64,000 nucleotides of DNA from Serripes groenlandicus (lineage: Eukaryota; Mollusca; Bivalvia; Cardiida; Cardiidae), in contig JASEVX010000003.1 of the NCBI GenBank assembly GCA_031761405.1, positions 146,831,527 through 146,895,526 on the forward strand. The letters run 5' to 3'. The number at the start of each line of letters is the position of its first letter. The first letter of the stretch is position 1. Positions 53,595 to 63,965 of the stretch are shown here, one piece after another. The position numbers and the translations under genes are program-made. The notes beneath the pieces are model-generated. The model did no database searches and was not told where the DNA came from. It saw nothing but the letters and a program-made list of their open reading frames with translations.

Positions 53595-53761
53595 GCTTGC
53601 CATATACGTGCATGTCGAAATGTTTATACCGGGAAAAGGATGCACTGTTGTATTTCTAATTCCTTCGACGTGTTTTGCAATGGAATCACACAAAATATTC
53701 ACTTTTCTTTTAATGACTGCAATTAATATGCCTAACAAAAAGGCGTTTTCGCTCTAGCACT

Positions 53762-54390
53762 TTTATTTGTGGGTGGACATCTTCCATACAGCATACTGTT
53801 TTACAGGTTCAGTGTCAGGAGAGCTTGGACGGGTTTAACTGACTTAGATCAAAGGTTAAGGCCACAGTGTATACTAATACACCTGTATGCAATGACATCG
53901 TTGCTCTCGCACTTTGATTTGTGGACGAAATCACGTCATACTTCATACACAGGTCCAGTATCAAAATAGTTTGGATGCGTTTGTGTTTCTCCGATTTATT
54001 TCAAAGATCAAGGTCAATGTGACTAGTATACGTCTGTAATGAATGGGTCATTACTCTCTAGCCCTGTCATTTAAGGATGGAATTCTGGACTACTTCATAC
54101 ATAGGTTTAGTGTAAAGAGATCTTGGACATGTTCGAGTTTTACTTACCTAATACAAAGGTCAAGGTCACAGTGACTTTAATACATGTCTGAAACAACGTA
54201 TAAAACAACGGCATCGCTCTAGCACTTACATTCCCGATGGAATTCTTTCATACTTCATACATTGGTTCGGCGTAAAGAGAGCTTGGATGGGTTCATGCTT
54301 CACTGAAGTAGGTCAAAGGTCAAGGTCATAATGAATATAATACTTCTGTACAAGAATACCTGGCAAGGTCATTTGTATCGTCAGCGACGC
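53762..54390 (+). repeat. ~155-bp tandem repeat, four units
   Basis: 'TTTGTGGRYGGAAAT'-like starts near 53766, 53915, 54070 and 54235, each followed by 'CATACTTCATACAYAGGTT', 'GAGCTTGGAYGGGTT' and 'AAAGGTCAAGGTCA'. It ends 'CGTCAGCGACGCCCTTGTTT'. Non-coding. Confidence 0.72.
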
Positions 54391-55283
54391 CCTTGTTTTA
54401 TAAAAGGTTTCTAGATATATATAGGAATACCATTTCAGAATTCATGCCTATAAAATATTCCAGTCAATATAAGTAAATGTCGTTATGTTCCTTATATACA
54501 GGGTTTACATTGTATATACAGTTCTAAATATTACTTTGTAATTCCTTATTTTCGATACAAGTCCATTCAATGTCAGTTACCTGTGTTTTGTTCTGTTTAT
54601 AAAGGATTTATATATAGAAATAATAACTTAAAAATTCCTCATTTTACATACAAGTCTATTCAAGGTAACCCTTTCCCACATACATCAAATATGTAGCAGA
54701 CACATTTGAAAACATACAGCCAAAACATAAATGATCTCTATAAATAAATGAATACAATGTGGAAAAAGGTAAAAATTTCTCCCTTTGCCACAATGTTGTC
54801 AAAAGTCGTCTGCTGCAGAGACGTCTGAAAGTGTTTATATGTGGGAAAGGGTTAATCTGTGTTCTGTGTTCTGTTCCTCATTTCAAGGGTTTCAATATAT
54901 GAATATTGTTAACTCCTACTTTTACATACACGTCCATTTAATGTCAGTTAGCGGTGTTTTGTTCTGGGTGTCTGCGTCCTTGATGAATGCAAACAGTACT
55001 TGCATCAAGTGAGGGAACGTTTCGCTCTCATAGGAATCAAGAGCTAAGCACATATGGATCAAGTGGCTGGCACTCTAGCTCTCAGGAACTGCTTCCCAAT
55101 ACCACTGTCCACCATTTGATTGTTCATTAGCACTATTTATATATTACATTTTTAGGGTCGTCCCTTTGAAGATATCTGAGAGAGAAAAAAATCTTGAAAT
55201 TGTATGAATAAATCTGGTACAGATATGAAAACATTGTCAATAATTAATCCACAATTACAATCATACTACGAAGAATTGCTTTT
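54391..55283. other. unassigned DNA around a MITE
   Basis: Three loosely repeated 'ACATACAAGTCYATTCAAKGT' phrases (about 51912, 54563, 54651 and 54926) suggest a decayed dispersed repeat. No gene recognised. Confidence 0.4.
54666..54855. mobile_element. TTAA-type snapback MITE (family A)
   Basis: TAACCCTTTCCCACATACAT at the left, TATGTGGGAAAGGGTTAA at the right, with TGTAGCAGACACATTTGAAA and GTCAAAAGTCGTCTGCTGCA pairing. Confidence 0.85.
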
Positions 55284-55365
55284 GACCCTTTCCCACCTTT
55301 TTTGTTTTCAATACATGATTTTCAAAGTTGTCTGCTGCAGGTTTGGTGTATGCTGGATAGGGTAA
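55284..55365. mobile_element. family A MITE, internally deleted
   Basis: GACCCTTTCCCACC and, 60 bp later, 'CAAAGTTGTCTGCTGCAG' and 'GGATAGGGTAA'. Most of the left arm and the central hairpin are gone. Confidence 0.65.
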
Positions 55366-55439
55366 AAGTGTTTGTCGTACCAGACCTTGTGACAATGCAG
55401 TTTTTAGCAAGGGCCTTGTAGAGTCAAAAAGCGTGACAA

Positions 55440-55660
55440 ATGTAGTGGCGGATTTAGCGGGGGCCCATAGGGCCCGTGCCCGACTCCCCCACCCCACGAA
55501 AGAAGTCACGTTAAATATACAGTGGCAGATTAACCGGGAGCCGTAGGGCCCGTGCGTCGAAAAATTAATGGTAAACAAAGAAAGAGCGTGGCAAATGTAG
55601 TGACGGATTTAGCGGGGGCATAGGGCCCATGCCCGACTCCCCCACCCCACGACACCCCGA
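55440..55660 (+). repeat. 'GGATTTAGCGGGGGCC' repeats
   Basis: 'GTAGTGGCGGATTTAGCGGG' at about 55441 and 'GTAGTGACGGATTTAGCGGG' at about 55596, both followed by 'GGGCCC', 'GTGCCCGACTCCCCCACCCC' or close variants; a third, poorer copy lies near 55521. Probable MITE or retroposon ends in a ~155-bp tandem. Confidence 0.7.
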
Positions 55661-56080
55661 CCCGGTCGGGCATCATACATATTGAAAGTTTATCTTATCA
55701 TTAATGATATCTGGTCCATGTTCGAATAAGGGTCATATCGGGTAAACAAAAATAGTTCACTAGGCAAAATGATGGAGAATCCTGATAACACACTGGATGT
55801 TGCATTTTGAATCTTTGTCAGAATAATTGTCTTGATGAGTTTTGCATATTTCAAACACTTTCTCCCAGTCTAGTACATGGTTTAGAGAACTATTTCAACT
55901 TGATGGAATGTGATTTAACATTGACATATTTCTCAATATAATAATGCAGAAACTTTAAAATATTCTGCCTAAACCTGCTGTCAAATTTCCCGTTGATTCT
56001 TCATGTCTTAAATGTGTATACTTGTGAGCTCTTGCACTCATGTGAGCGATATAGTGCCAACAAGGTCCTTATGTGTTTAA
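55661..56080 (-). repeat. 'GACCTAGTGACC'-type element, reverse orientation
   Basis: On the minus strand it opens 'TTGGCACTATATCGCTCACA', matching the 8147 element's start, and carries 'GAATAATTGTCTTGATGA' inverse phrases and 'GACCCTTATTCGAACATGG'. Decayed. Confidence 0.65.
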
Positions 56081-56744
56081 ATTGGCAGTTTAATAAAATT
56101 TACTATTTGTGGCATGCTCTTTCAACTTCTTGACAATAAATACATAAACATAAACTGCAATTGTTATTTCCTTTCACATTTTCCCTACTTCTCCAATCTT
56201 CCAGCAGCCCCAAGGCCTTTAGCACTGAAGTGCTTTGATTCCAATATCGGCATTGAATTACTTCACATCTGTCTTTCTATATCAGCTCTCTGTTTCTAAA
56301 CACCATCTCGGGTTCAGAGAGATGTCTTGGTAGATGCAGATTGTATATTATGTCAATGAAAGTGGATGATATGTGGAATATTTTTGAAAATGAATGGACA
56401 GTTTACCAGCTAAATATCAAAATGAGGTAACTTGTTTGCATATCAGCCGGAACATGGATTTGATTTGACATCACTTACCCAAAAGAAAGAACTCGAAATA
56501 AATTTTATGTTAAAATATATGAATTACATGATTAAAAATTAAAATGTATTTCTACGCTGTAAACATGACTTGATCACGCGCGACGTGCATGTGATCACAC
56601 AGTTATCACACAGTTATCGCTAATAATATAATTTTAAGTCTATATTGCTAAATAAGAATATATCATAAAATAGATTGTTTTATACATGCTTGAATAATCT
56701 TTTTTACAAGAAATTAATATTTGGATACCCGGTAGGCCAATGTG
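56081..56744. other. unassigned AT-rich DNA
   Basis: No gene or repeat recognised. The short frame at 56114-56299 has no motif. Confidence 0.45.
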
Positions 56745-57258
56745 ATTACCATTCTCCACTTTCAGACATATTGAAATTATTGCGACAAAAGGAAAAACTG
56801 CTCATAATGAGCCATTTCTTCTTTAGCCACCATAGAGTTTCTTTTTTCTAGACTAGATATTTGCAAAGCCATCTGCTTAAGAATGTTTGACCCGTCCCGC
56901 GAGAAAACCAACATTATGGCTTCGTAATGTATCGACCCAGATCAGCCTGCGCAGTCCGATAGAGGTATAGAGTAATGATTCCTGAAACAGAAAATCCACG
57001 GGAGGCGAAAAGTGTCTTTCCGCGTAAGCCTGCGCGACATGATTATGTTGATCTGGGCCGACACATTCCGTCTCCGAGGAATAGAGGTATAGAGTAATGA
57101 TTCCTAAAACAGAAAATCCACAGGAGGTAAAAAGTGTATATCCAGGTAAGCTTGCGCGGCTTGCTTAGGTTGATCCGGGTCGATACTTTACGCAGAGTTC
57201 ACAATGTTGGTTTTTCTCGCGGGACGGCTCATTTGTATGTGGGAAAGAGTTTAACACA
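56745..57258. mobile_element. family A MITE split by another foldback
   Basis: The left part has 'GACAAAAGGAAAAACTGCTC' and the central hairpin 'CTGCTCATAATGAGC', running to 'GCCATCTGCTTAAGAATGTT' at 56887; the right end 'TTTGTATGTGGGAAAGAGTT' resumes at 57232. Between them sits the GAGCCGTCCCGCGAG element. Confidence 0.68.
56888..57231. mobile_element. GAGCCGTCCCGCGAG foldback element
   Basis: Ends 'TGACCCGTCCCGCGAGAAAA' and 'TTTTCTCGCGGGACGGCTCA'. The interior 'AGGTATAGAGTAATGATTCC' segment occurs twice with a ~119-bp period. A second copy lies at 58204-58459. Elements with this end sequence are, to my knowledge, widespread in heterodont bivalves. Confidence 0.78.
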
Positions 57259-57514
57259 CCTCGTATCTGCCAACCTGATTCTAGGTAGTATATGTTTGGT
57301 TGTATGGCGTTTAACCCTGCTTTCTACAGTATTTAAGTCACGTCTCGGCGCCTACCAGTACTGATATACTGACACCAGCGTTAACATCAGTCGTTGTAAT
57401 GCTATCCCAGCAACCTTGAGCGTCAAGGAAGCCGAGGTCCCGATAAGGAGGAGTATATGTAGCTCTTTTACCAACGATATCTCACTTAGTATCCAACCAA
57501 ACCCTATGGTGTGG

Positions 57515-57557
57515 GTACTCAAAAGAATTGTCTCAATGAGACAATTCTTTTGAGTAC
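57515..57557. repeat. perfect 43-bp palindrome
   Basis: A 21-bp arm beginning GTACTCAAAAGAATTG, one central base, then its exact complement ending CAATTCTTTTGAGTAC. Weaker pairing extends outward ('CCTATGGTGTGG' with 'ACACAACATAGG'). Confidence 0.95.
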
Positions 57558-57599
57558 ACACAACATAGGATTAGAGGGGAAAATAACGATTTTAGAACG

Positions 57600-57742
57600 T
57601 ACAAAACTCCCCTTACCTAGAGCTCTGAATGAGAGAACCCACCAGTACCGATTTGGAAATATTCGGTATGACCCAATCAGGGATCGAACCATGGTCTCAC
57701 GTTCGTTTGCCGGCTGCTCTAACCAATAACCACCGAGGCGGT
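57600..57742 (-). mobile_element. tRNA-derived SINE
   Basis: On the minus strand, A box TTGGTTAGAGC (57716-57726) and B box GGTTCGATCC (57681-57690), followed by TGATTGGGTCATACC, the same post-B-box phrase as the SINEs at 8077 and 63966. It continues into 'GGTACTGGTGGGTTCTCTCA'. Confidence 0.75.
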
Positions 57743-58203
57743 TAATATATTCTTGACTTTGACCTAAAAGATAAAAAAAATCCTACTTTGCTTTTTGTTG
57801 AGTTAAACTAAAGATGCATCAACATGTGTCTGGAGAAAGGAAATGTATAATACAGATTGAAAGCAACATTATTGGGTAGATATGATAAATATATCAAGCA
57901 TAACTAGCTATAATATTCTGCTACATCAATTGCGTACGTGCATATGGTAATATAACAGCCTCGTCTATCGATTTGAGGTCTCGTTCATTCTCCGTAAAGG
58001 GATCACAAAAAAGGATATTGACTTATAAATACATGATTGGGATTGCATGTGAGTGAAGGCTCTGGTACGCAGATGCACTAGGACCCCAAATCGCCAGACG
58101 CGGTTCATTTGTTCCCAAGTAGGCATTGCAAAGGTGCAGACCGATCTGGAACATCGCTTGTCAGAAGGTCCTGAAGGCCAATTATCGTATGGCGAAGCCA
58201 ATA

Positions 58204-58459
58204 TGAGCCGTCCCGCGAGAAAAACCAACAGTGTAGCCTTTGCGTACAGTATCGACCCGGATCAGCATAAGCCTGCCGCGCAGGCTTACGCGGGTAGACT
58301 CTTTTCGCCTCCTGTGTATTTTCTGTTTCAGGAATCATTACTCTATACCTCTATCCCCCTGAGACGGAATGTGTCGGCCTGGATCAGTATGCGCAGGCTG
58401 ATCTGGTTCGATACATTACGTAGAGGCCATAATGTTGGTTTTCTCGCGTGGCGGCTCAT
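58204..58459. mobile_element. GAGCCGTCCCGCGAG foldback element, copy 2
   Basis: 'TGAGCCGTCCCGCGAGAAAA' to 'TTTTCTCGCGTGGCGGCTCA'. The interior 'GAATCATTACTCTATACCTC' lies in the opposite orientation to that in copy 1, and 'GCCTGCCGCGCAGGC' forms an inner hairpin. Confidence 0.8.
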
Positions 58460-58737
58460 ATATATATAAGACATCCTAAAGTGTGTAAATGTAATAAATA
58501 ATACCTGTATGGGTGAAATATGATTAAAGATCGCAGTAACCATGGAAATAAAATCGAATACATATCAAGATTATTTTTTTTTGTCCGTGTGCCTCGTATT
58601 CGACATATTTGGAGGAATCTGCTTTGAAAACATGAACCGTTTGAAAATCCATGTAGAGAGCTGAATGTTCGGAACCATTTAAAAATGAACAGTAAAGGTA
58701 TTATGTCACGTTCGGTTTAGTTAGGGTTTAACTCTTT

Positions 58738-58942
58738 CAGCGCAGAATTGTTTAAAGTAGACTCTTCCATGTTCAAACTCGGACGAAACTATTTTCATGT
58801 TATAGGATTTTTGAAATATCTTTATAACTTACAGCCAAACAATGCAGATTTTAGGTGAGACAGCTCGTTACGAGCTACCTCACCTGAATATGTAGTGTTT
58901 GCAAAAAGCTCAATATTGCCTTTGGCGCAGAAAAAGAGTTAA
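58738..58942. mobile_element. TTAA/CTCTTTCAGCGC foldback MITE (family B), copy 2
   Basis: TTAACTCTTTCAGCGCAG to 'TTTGGCGCAGAAAAAGAGTT' plus AA. Inner arms: 'CAAACAATGCAGATTTTAGG' against 'AATATGTAGTGTTTGCAAAA'. It lies in reverse orientation to the copy at 6711. Its right TTAA is also the left TTAA of the next element. Confidence 0.82.
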
Positions 58943-59175
58943 CCCTTTCTCACATACGAGAATTCTGCAGCAGACGACTTTAAAAAAATCTAGACAACAA
59001 ATTCTAAAATATCTTTAAATGAAAGGATACATTTTTTTTAGAGCTCAAAACATTGTGACATAAGAGAAAAATTGCTCGTTTTGAGCAATTTCCCCTTATG
59101 TCATAACTCATAATGTTTTCAAAAGTCGTCTGCTGCAGAGGTGTCAGAAAGCGTCTATATGTGGGAAAAGGTTAA
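58939..59175. mobile_element. TTAA snapback MITE (family A)
   Basis: TTAACCCTTTCTCACATACG to TGTGGGAAAAGGTTAA. Central hairpin 'AAATTGCTCGTTTTGAGCAA'. It directly abuts the family B element, with a single TTAA between them. Confidence 0.87.
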
Positions 59176-59579
59176 TAGAAACACATCACACACACGATAC
59201 CTTTAATTGACGGAAAACGGAAAGATCTTTATTTATTTTCCATTTGCAACTGCATTCCAAATCGTGAAACCATTTGCAAGTTTCTGTATCCGTCAAATTC
59301 GCTCACTACATCAAATAACCCCATAACCCGCCCGCTGAATTAATATGAAAAAGGAAAAGCGTCGTCACGAGCACAGCGTCTATAATGGGTCTAAGCTGTA
59401 GGTATATGACTACCATGATTAAGGAATATGTTACAAGCTGTCGGAACTGGGACCGTTATTGTACACTATCTTTATCTTTTGGTGCAAAGTAAAATCATCA
59501 AACATTTAAACATTCACTTCATCACATGAGCATACACATATATCATATATAATACAGCAAGGTCAAACATAATAATAGT
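59176..59579. other. unassigned DNA
   Basis: No gene or recognised repeat; 'GGAAAAGCGTCGTCACGAGC' near 59350 is the only GC-richer patch. Confidence 0.4.
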
Positions 59580-60420
59580 GTTAACTAGATATCCTTCAAT
59601 TTGGCCTTGTGACATAGTTTCAGACTGGTTTATAGCAATGTTCAAAACATCCATTCTGCCACAGTTTCAACATGCTAACATTAAAAGAAAAGCTTTCCGA
59701 GTGTTAAAAACATTTTCCTTAAATATGGTCTAGTGACCTTATCTTTGATCCGACATGACACATAATTGAAATTGGCCTAGATATTTTCGGGACAAACATT
59801 CTGACAAAGTTTCAAAATACTGAAGCAAACATTGAGGTTAAGAGTGTTTACAAGATTGTTCTCAAATGTTTCCTAGTGACCTTGTTCTTTTTTATCCAAC
59901 ATGATCTTTAATTGAATCTAGACTATATTTGACCATAACACCAATTCTGACAAAATGTTAACATGCTAAAATTAAAAATGCAGCATTCAAAATGTCTGAT
60001 TGTTTACAAAATGTGCCTTCAATTTGCTCTAGTGACCTAGTTTTTGATCCACCATGACCCTTATTTTTACTAGGCCTATATATTGTCAAGACAAACATTC
60101 TGACAAAGTTTCAAGTTTCTGAAGTAAAAGTGTGGTTTCTAGACTGTAAACAAGATTTTCCTTCAGATTGGTGAATTGACCTAGTTTATGACCCGACATG
60201 ACCTAAATTTGAACTTAGCCTTTCTCCAAAATAACATCAATGCCATTATTCTTACAAAGTTTCATCATGCTAAATATAAATATGCAGCCTCCAGTGTTAA
60301 CAAGATTTTCCTTCAATTTGAACTTGTGACCCAGTTTTTGACTTTGTCCTCATATGACCAAGTTTCAATCTTGGTCTAGATATCATCAGGACAAACATTC
60401 TGACAAAATTTGTCCAAGTG
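59580..60420 (+). repeat. ~145-bp tandem repeat ('GACCTAGTGACC' family)
   Basis: Six units begin with 'CCTTCAATTTG'-like words near 59590, 59714, 59861, 60017, 60160 and 60311, each followed by 'TAGTGACCTAGTTTTTGA', 'ACAAACATTCTGACAAAGTT' and 'TTAACAAGATTTTC'. Same family as 8147-9600. Confidence 0.78.
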
Positions 60421-60652
60421 ACGGGGACTACTTTTTGCCGGGTCCTAGTAGTGAATAGTTAAGCACGTACGCGGTCTGTCATACTTGCCGGGATCGCCTA
60501 ATGTAGTAGTGGTCGGTTTCCACTATTATTGGAAATTATCTCGTCATTTGGTTACTTATATAAACTGAAACTTCTTATGTCGCCCTTTTATTTTGTCACT
60601 GAGTCCATGAAATTGAAAAAGGTATTTTTTTTTTTTAAATTTGTAATATGCG

Positions 60653-60753
60653 CAGGGCCTTTTTACCTTATATAAGTGACACCGTTTTAAACGGTGTCTT
60701 CCCAATTGGAAAACGTTGTTTTTTTCCCAATTGGAAAAAAATATTTCCCAAAA

Positions 60754-60785
<32 letters not shown>

Positions 60786-61020
60786 CAATTAAGTGAAGTG
60801 AAGTGGAATACACTATTAACATATATATTTGTCTTGTTTAAGGTAATATGATTGTTTAATTGCATTATATAAACCAAAAGTCTTAAGTTATTGTAAAAAG
60901 GACTATTTATATAGCCACATGTTATATGTCTAATTTTTCCCAATTTGGCAAACAATCGCGCTAAAATTTCCCAAAATGAAAAGCTAAGGCCTCTTCCCAA
61001 TTTCTGGAAAAAAGGCCCTG
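60653..61020. mobile_element. MITE with CAGGGCCTTTTT termini
   Basis: CAGGGCCTTTTT at 60653 and AAAAAGGCCCTG ending at 61020 are exact inverses. The interior repeats 'TTCCCAATTGGAAAA' words and contains an A run at about 60759-60785. CAGGG ends suggest a hAT-type element, but no 8-bp target duplication was found. Confidence 0.72.
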
Positions 61021-61644
61021 ATCCGACATAAAGACAAGGAAATTCATTTCGTAGATGTATGGTGAATTATCAAAAATATTTAAATACATCTACAGTTAAA
61101 GTAAAAGAGAAAATTGTCTGATAGACTCACAGCTTTAACCTTTAGATGGATTGCATGTCAAACCCTCGTTGAATGAAAATACAGGGCTTGATTCTCTAAT
61201 TGGTATCGTGTCTGATAAGATAAGAAATTGTTTATTAAGTGACATGGTGAAACAGTTTCGACTTCAATTGAAAAGGGGGGAGGTAAATAAAAAGAACTTA
61301 ATTAAAATAATTATTTTAAGTTGCGTGTTCCTGTATGATAACTAAATATTTATATCCCTGTTTTCAATTACGAAGACATCTGATCGTACACTATCTAGCT
61401 GAAATAACAATCAAGATGATATCAGTGATACCGACTATCTAAACTAATTCACCATAGAAGCACGTCCCGGCAGATCCCGGCAGATCCCGGCAAATAGCAA
61501 TTGTTGATGGCGTGTGAACGAAGGACATCAGACAAAATGTGATCATGAAAAACACAAACTGTGCAATCAAAGAACAGGACTTTATTTGATTTTGATATAC
61601 TTATCCGTTTATAAACATTACCTTGTATTAATCCATTAGTATTA
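61021..61644. other. unassigned DNA
   Basis: Contains a short 'CCCGGCAGAT' triple repeat at about 61467-61495. The 64-codon frame at 61151-61345 has no motif I know. Confidence 0.4.
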
Positions 61645-62110
61645 TATGTAATTAGCTGAATTTCCTCTCCAGTCATCCTCATAACAACTGTAAGTCCATC
61701 ATTGTATGAGTTGCTCTCAATGTATTCCCTTGTTTAATGTTGATGCAGGAAGTTATATTATCCCACAGTCAAAGATGCATGCAATTTTCATTGTTTTGAC
61801 AGGCATGAATGACCAAAGGGTATATCACTAACTGCCTATTATATATGAACTTCCTCTCCCATTTTCGCCATAACAGCTGTGATTCCATTATTGTACAGGT
61901 TGCTCTCAATCAATGTACTGTTTTGATGTGTATGCAGGAAAGATTATTACCCCACAGTCAAAGATGCATGCATTTTTCGTTGTATTGACAGGTACCAATG
62001 ACCAAAGGGTATATCACTATCTGCCTATATAGATATGAATTTCCTCTCCTGTAATCGCCATAAGAACTGTTATTCCATGATTATATGGGATGTTCTTAAT
62101 CCATTTTCTG
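61645..62110 (+). repeat. ~190-bp tandem repeat, three units
   Basis: 'TTTCCTCTCC' starts near 61661, 61850 and 62039, each followed by 'CGCCATAANARCTGT' and 'GATTCCATTATTGTA'-like words; the first two also share 'CCCACAGTCAAAGATGCATG' and 'GACCAAAGGGTATATCACTA'. Confidence 0.82.
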
Positions 62111-62699
62111 TTTTAAAATAAAACTTGATGCTAATATCAATAATTATTGACTGCTGTTTTAATACATGACAATAACTGCAAATAAGAGTGACTTTTAATA
62201 AAATAAGATGATAATTTAAATGTCTTTAAATAAAATAGGATGATAAATTAATTAAAAAATAGATCTAATAGAATATACATGTATATTAGTTATGTTAGAA
62301 AGCCAAGCTTTGGGCTCTGAGAATAGTTTTTCAGTTTTGATTTAAATCAGTTTGTACCTCTGTGTAGTCTTATCCGAATTATTCCTTTAAACCAATTACT
62401 TTAAACTGATCTATTTTACATCCATTGTAAAACAAGCTTAAATCTTATTTTAATCACACTCCATGTCCTTGAGATACAACCAGTTCTTACGCCATTTGTA
62501 CAGAAAATCCCAATCTTCACCGATACGGATTCAGTAGATATTTGGGGTATTTCTTTAGAATTTGGTAGATTATGAGGATTCCAGGGAATTTATGTAAATC
62601 TTTCTATGCACCGCATTTGTCATTTGCTAGGCCAATATTTGGGCAGTTGCTTCTATGATTTTTTTTCAAAGGGGCCAACTCCCCCACTTATGTTCTGAA
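62111..62699. other. unassigned AT-rich DNA
   Basis: No gene or repeat recognised; 'AAATAAAATAGGATGATAAT' occurs twice near 62200-62245. Confidence 0.4.
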
Positions 62700-63065
62700 A
62701 AAAGTAGCCATAAAGGCCGTTTTCAACAATTTTTCAGTCATATCTCGGCGACCAGTTCACCTACTCATGCGTTTCCATTGTTTTCCACTGCAGTACACCG
62801 TACAACAGGCTGCTTTTCCACTTAGACTGTTAAACAGACCATTCGTGAAAGTCGAATGACGCAGGTCACAATGACTTTTGTCAAACGTCGGAATGAATGT
62901 TGGCCGAGCTTGGATTCAAACTCACAACCCCTGGATTGACAGCCTGCGTCGCTACCGGAGCTTGACCATTATGATAAAAGGTCACATTGTTGAAAATGTG
63001 TATGATACTTTATCTCACAATGTTACCTACATGAATCATGTTTTGCCGCAGAGTGGGTTCCTTTA
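62700..63065 (+). mobile_element. SINE-like dispersed repeat
   Basis: 'GCCGTTTTCAACAATTTTTC' then 'GGCGACCAGTTCACCTACTC' and 'GGCTGCTTTTCCACTTAGAC' match the insert at about 14865-15003. Downstream, 'GGATTCAAACTCACAACCCC' read on the minus strand is B-box-like (GAGTTTGAATCC). The boundaries are uncertain. Confidence 0.6.
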
Positions 63066-63656
63066 GAGCATCGCAGTGATCCTGACCTGGAATTTTTCTG
63101 TTAAGATTCAATTTCGATAATTGTCACATCCTTTTTCACTAGAAAAAACAATTTTTAATTTTGTTTAGAGCACACAGAAAAAGTCATGCCAATATAAATC
63201 CGTTTCGGCTCTTGTTGAATTCACTGGGGACGTTTCATCTTGGGTTCGCTTAGTGAGAAAAGATGTTAGTTTTAACTGAATAGCCATTATTTAGAAATAT
63301 TCCGTCCACATTGCAATGTGAAATGGAGTGGATGTCATGCAGCAGAAACGTAATATATTGCGTCATAAAATGTGTAAACAATCTGCATCTAAAAATAGAT
63401 TTACTTTTTCTTCTTATAAATGTGCGGTTTTATTGGTTGCATTTAATTTTGAATGGGGTATGGTGGTAACGATTCCGAAATTTTAACCATTTGCATTTTC
63501 AGAAAAAAAAAACCAAAGCGAGTCCACAGGGAGGTGCTTCTGTGTGATCTAGAACAGAACATGACGCATTGCATAAATTTAGACATAGGCTACAGGAACA
63601 CGTCCCTGTGATTCAACTCTGTGTTGGTGTACTTGGGTAGAGACATAAATAAACAT
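63066..63656. other. unassigned DNA
   Basis: No gene or repeat recognised. Confidence 0.4.
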
Positions 63657-63795
63657 GTCTCTGATTTGGGTCACATGGTGTTTCGTGTAACCGCTATGTT
63701 CAGCCACTTATTGCATTGATCTTTTGTCTCTGATTTGGGTCACATGGTGTTTCGTGTAACCGCTATATTAAGCCAATTATTGCATTGATCTTTGA
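63657..63795 (+). repeat. 69-bp tandem duplication
   Basis: 'GTCTCTGATTTGGGTCACAT' at 63657 and 63726, then 'GGTGTTTCGTGTAACCGCTA' and 'TTATTGCATTGATCTTT' in both; only a few differences. Confidence 0.92.
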
Positions 63796-63965
63796 CAGTC
63801 CGAATGAGTTTTTGTCAGAAGGACATATAACTTCAGCGAAGTCTGTGTAGCATTGATGGTGAAACAAATTTACCATAAAGGGCATCTTAGATCAGACACT
63901 GAAACCAAATTATTCCATCGACAGAACATACGTCAATGAATTCAACCCATTGCCGAGATGTTGTT

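Larger units (their letters stand above)
52001..53608. mobile_element. double array of 20-bp dyad units within inverted termini
   Basis: The outer ends are mirror images: CGTGTATGGCAAGCCAATTG at 52001 and the inverse of CGTATATGGCAAGCCAATTG at 53608, continuing into GTCCAATAATTACGTGAACC on both sides. Between them lie two copies of one array. Each array consists of about 38 units of 20 bp with consensus CGNNCGTGAACCTAGGTTCA, an 18-bp palindrome plus two variable bases. I know of no described element with this build. Confidence 0.9.

Noticed and set aside
52001..53608. CRISPR-like array
   Set aside because: There are no invariant direct repeats separated by unique 30-40 bp spacers; the units are contiguous 20-bp palindromes in a eukaryotic repeat context.
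58053..58469. 138-codon plus-strand ORF
   Set aside because: Most of it is the GAGCCGTCCCGCGAG foldback element; the frame is open by chance.
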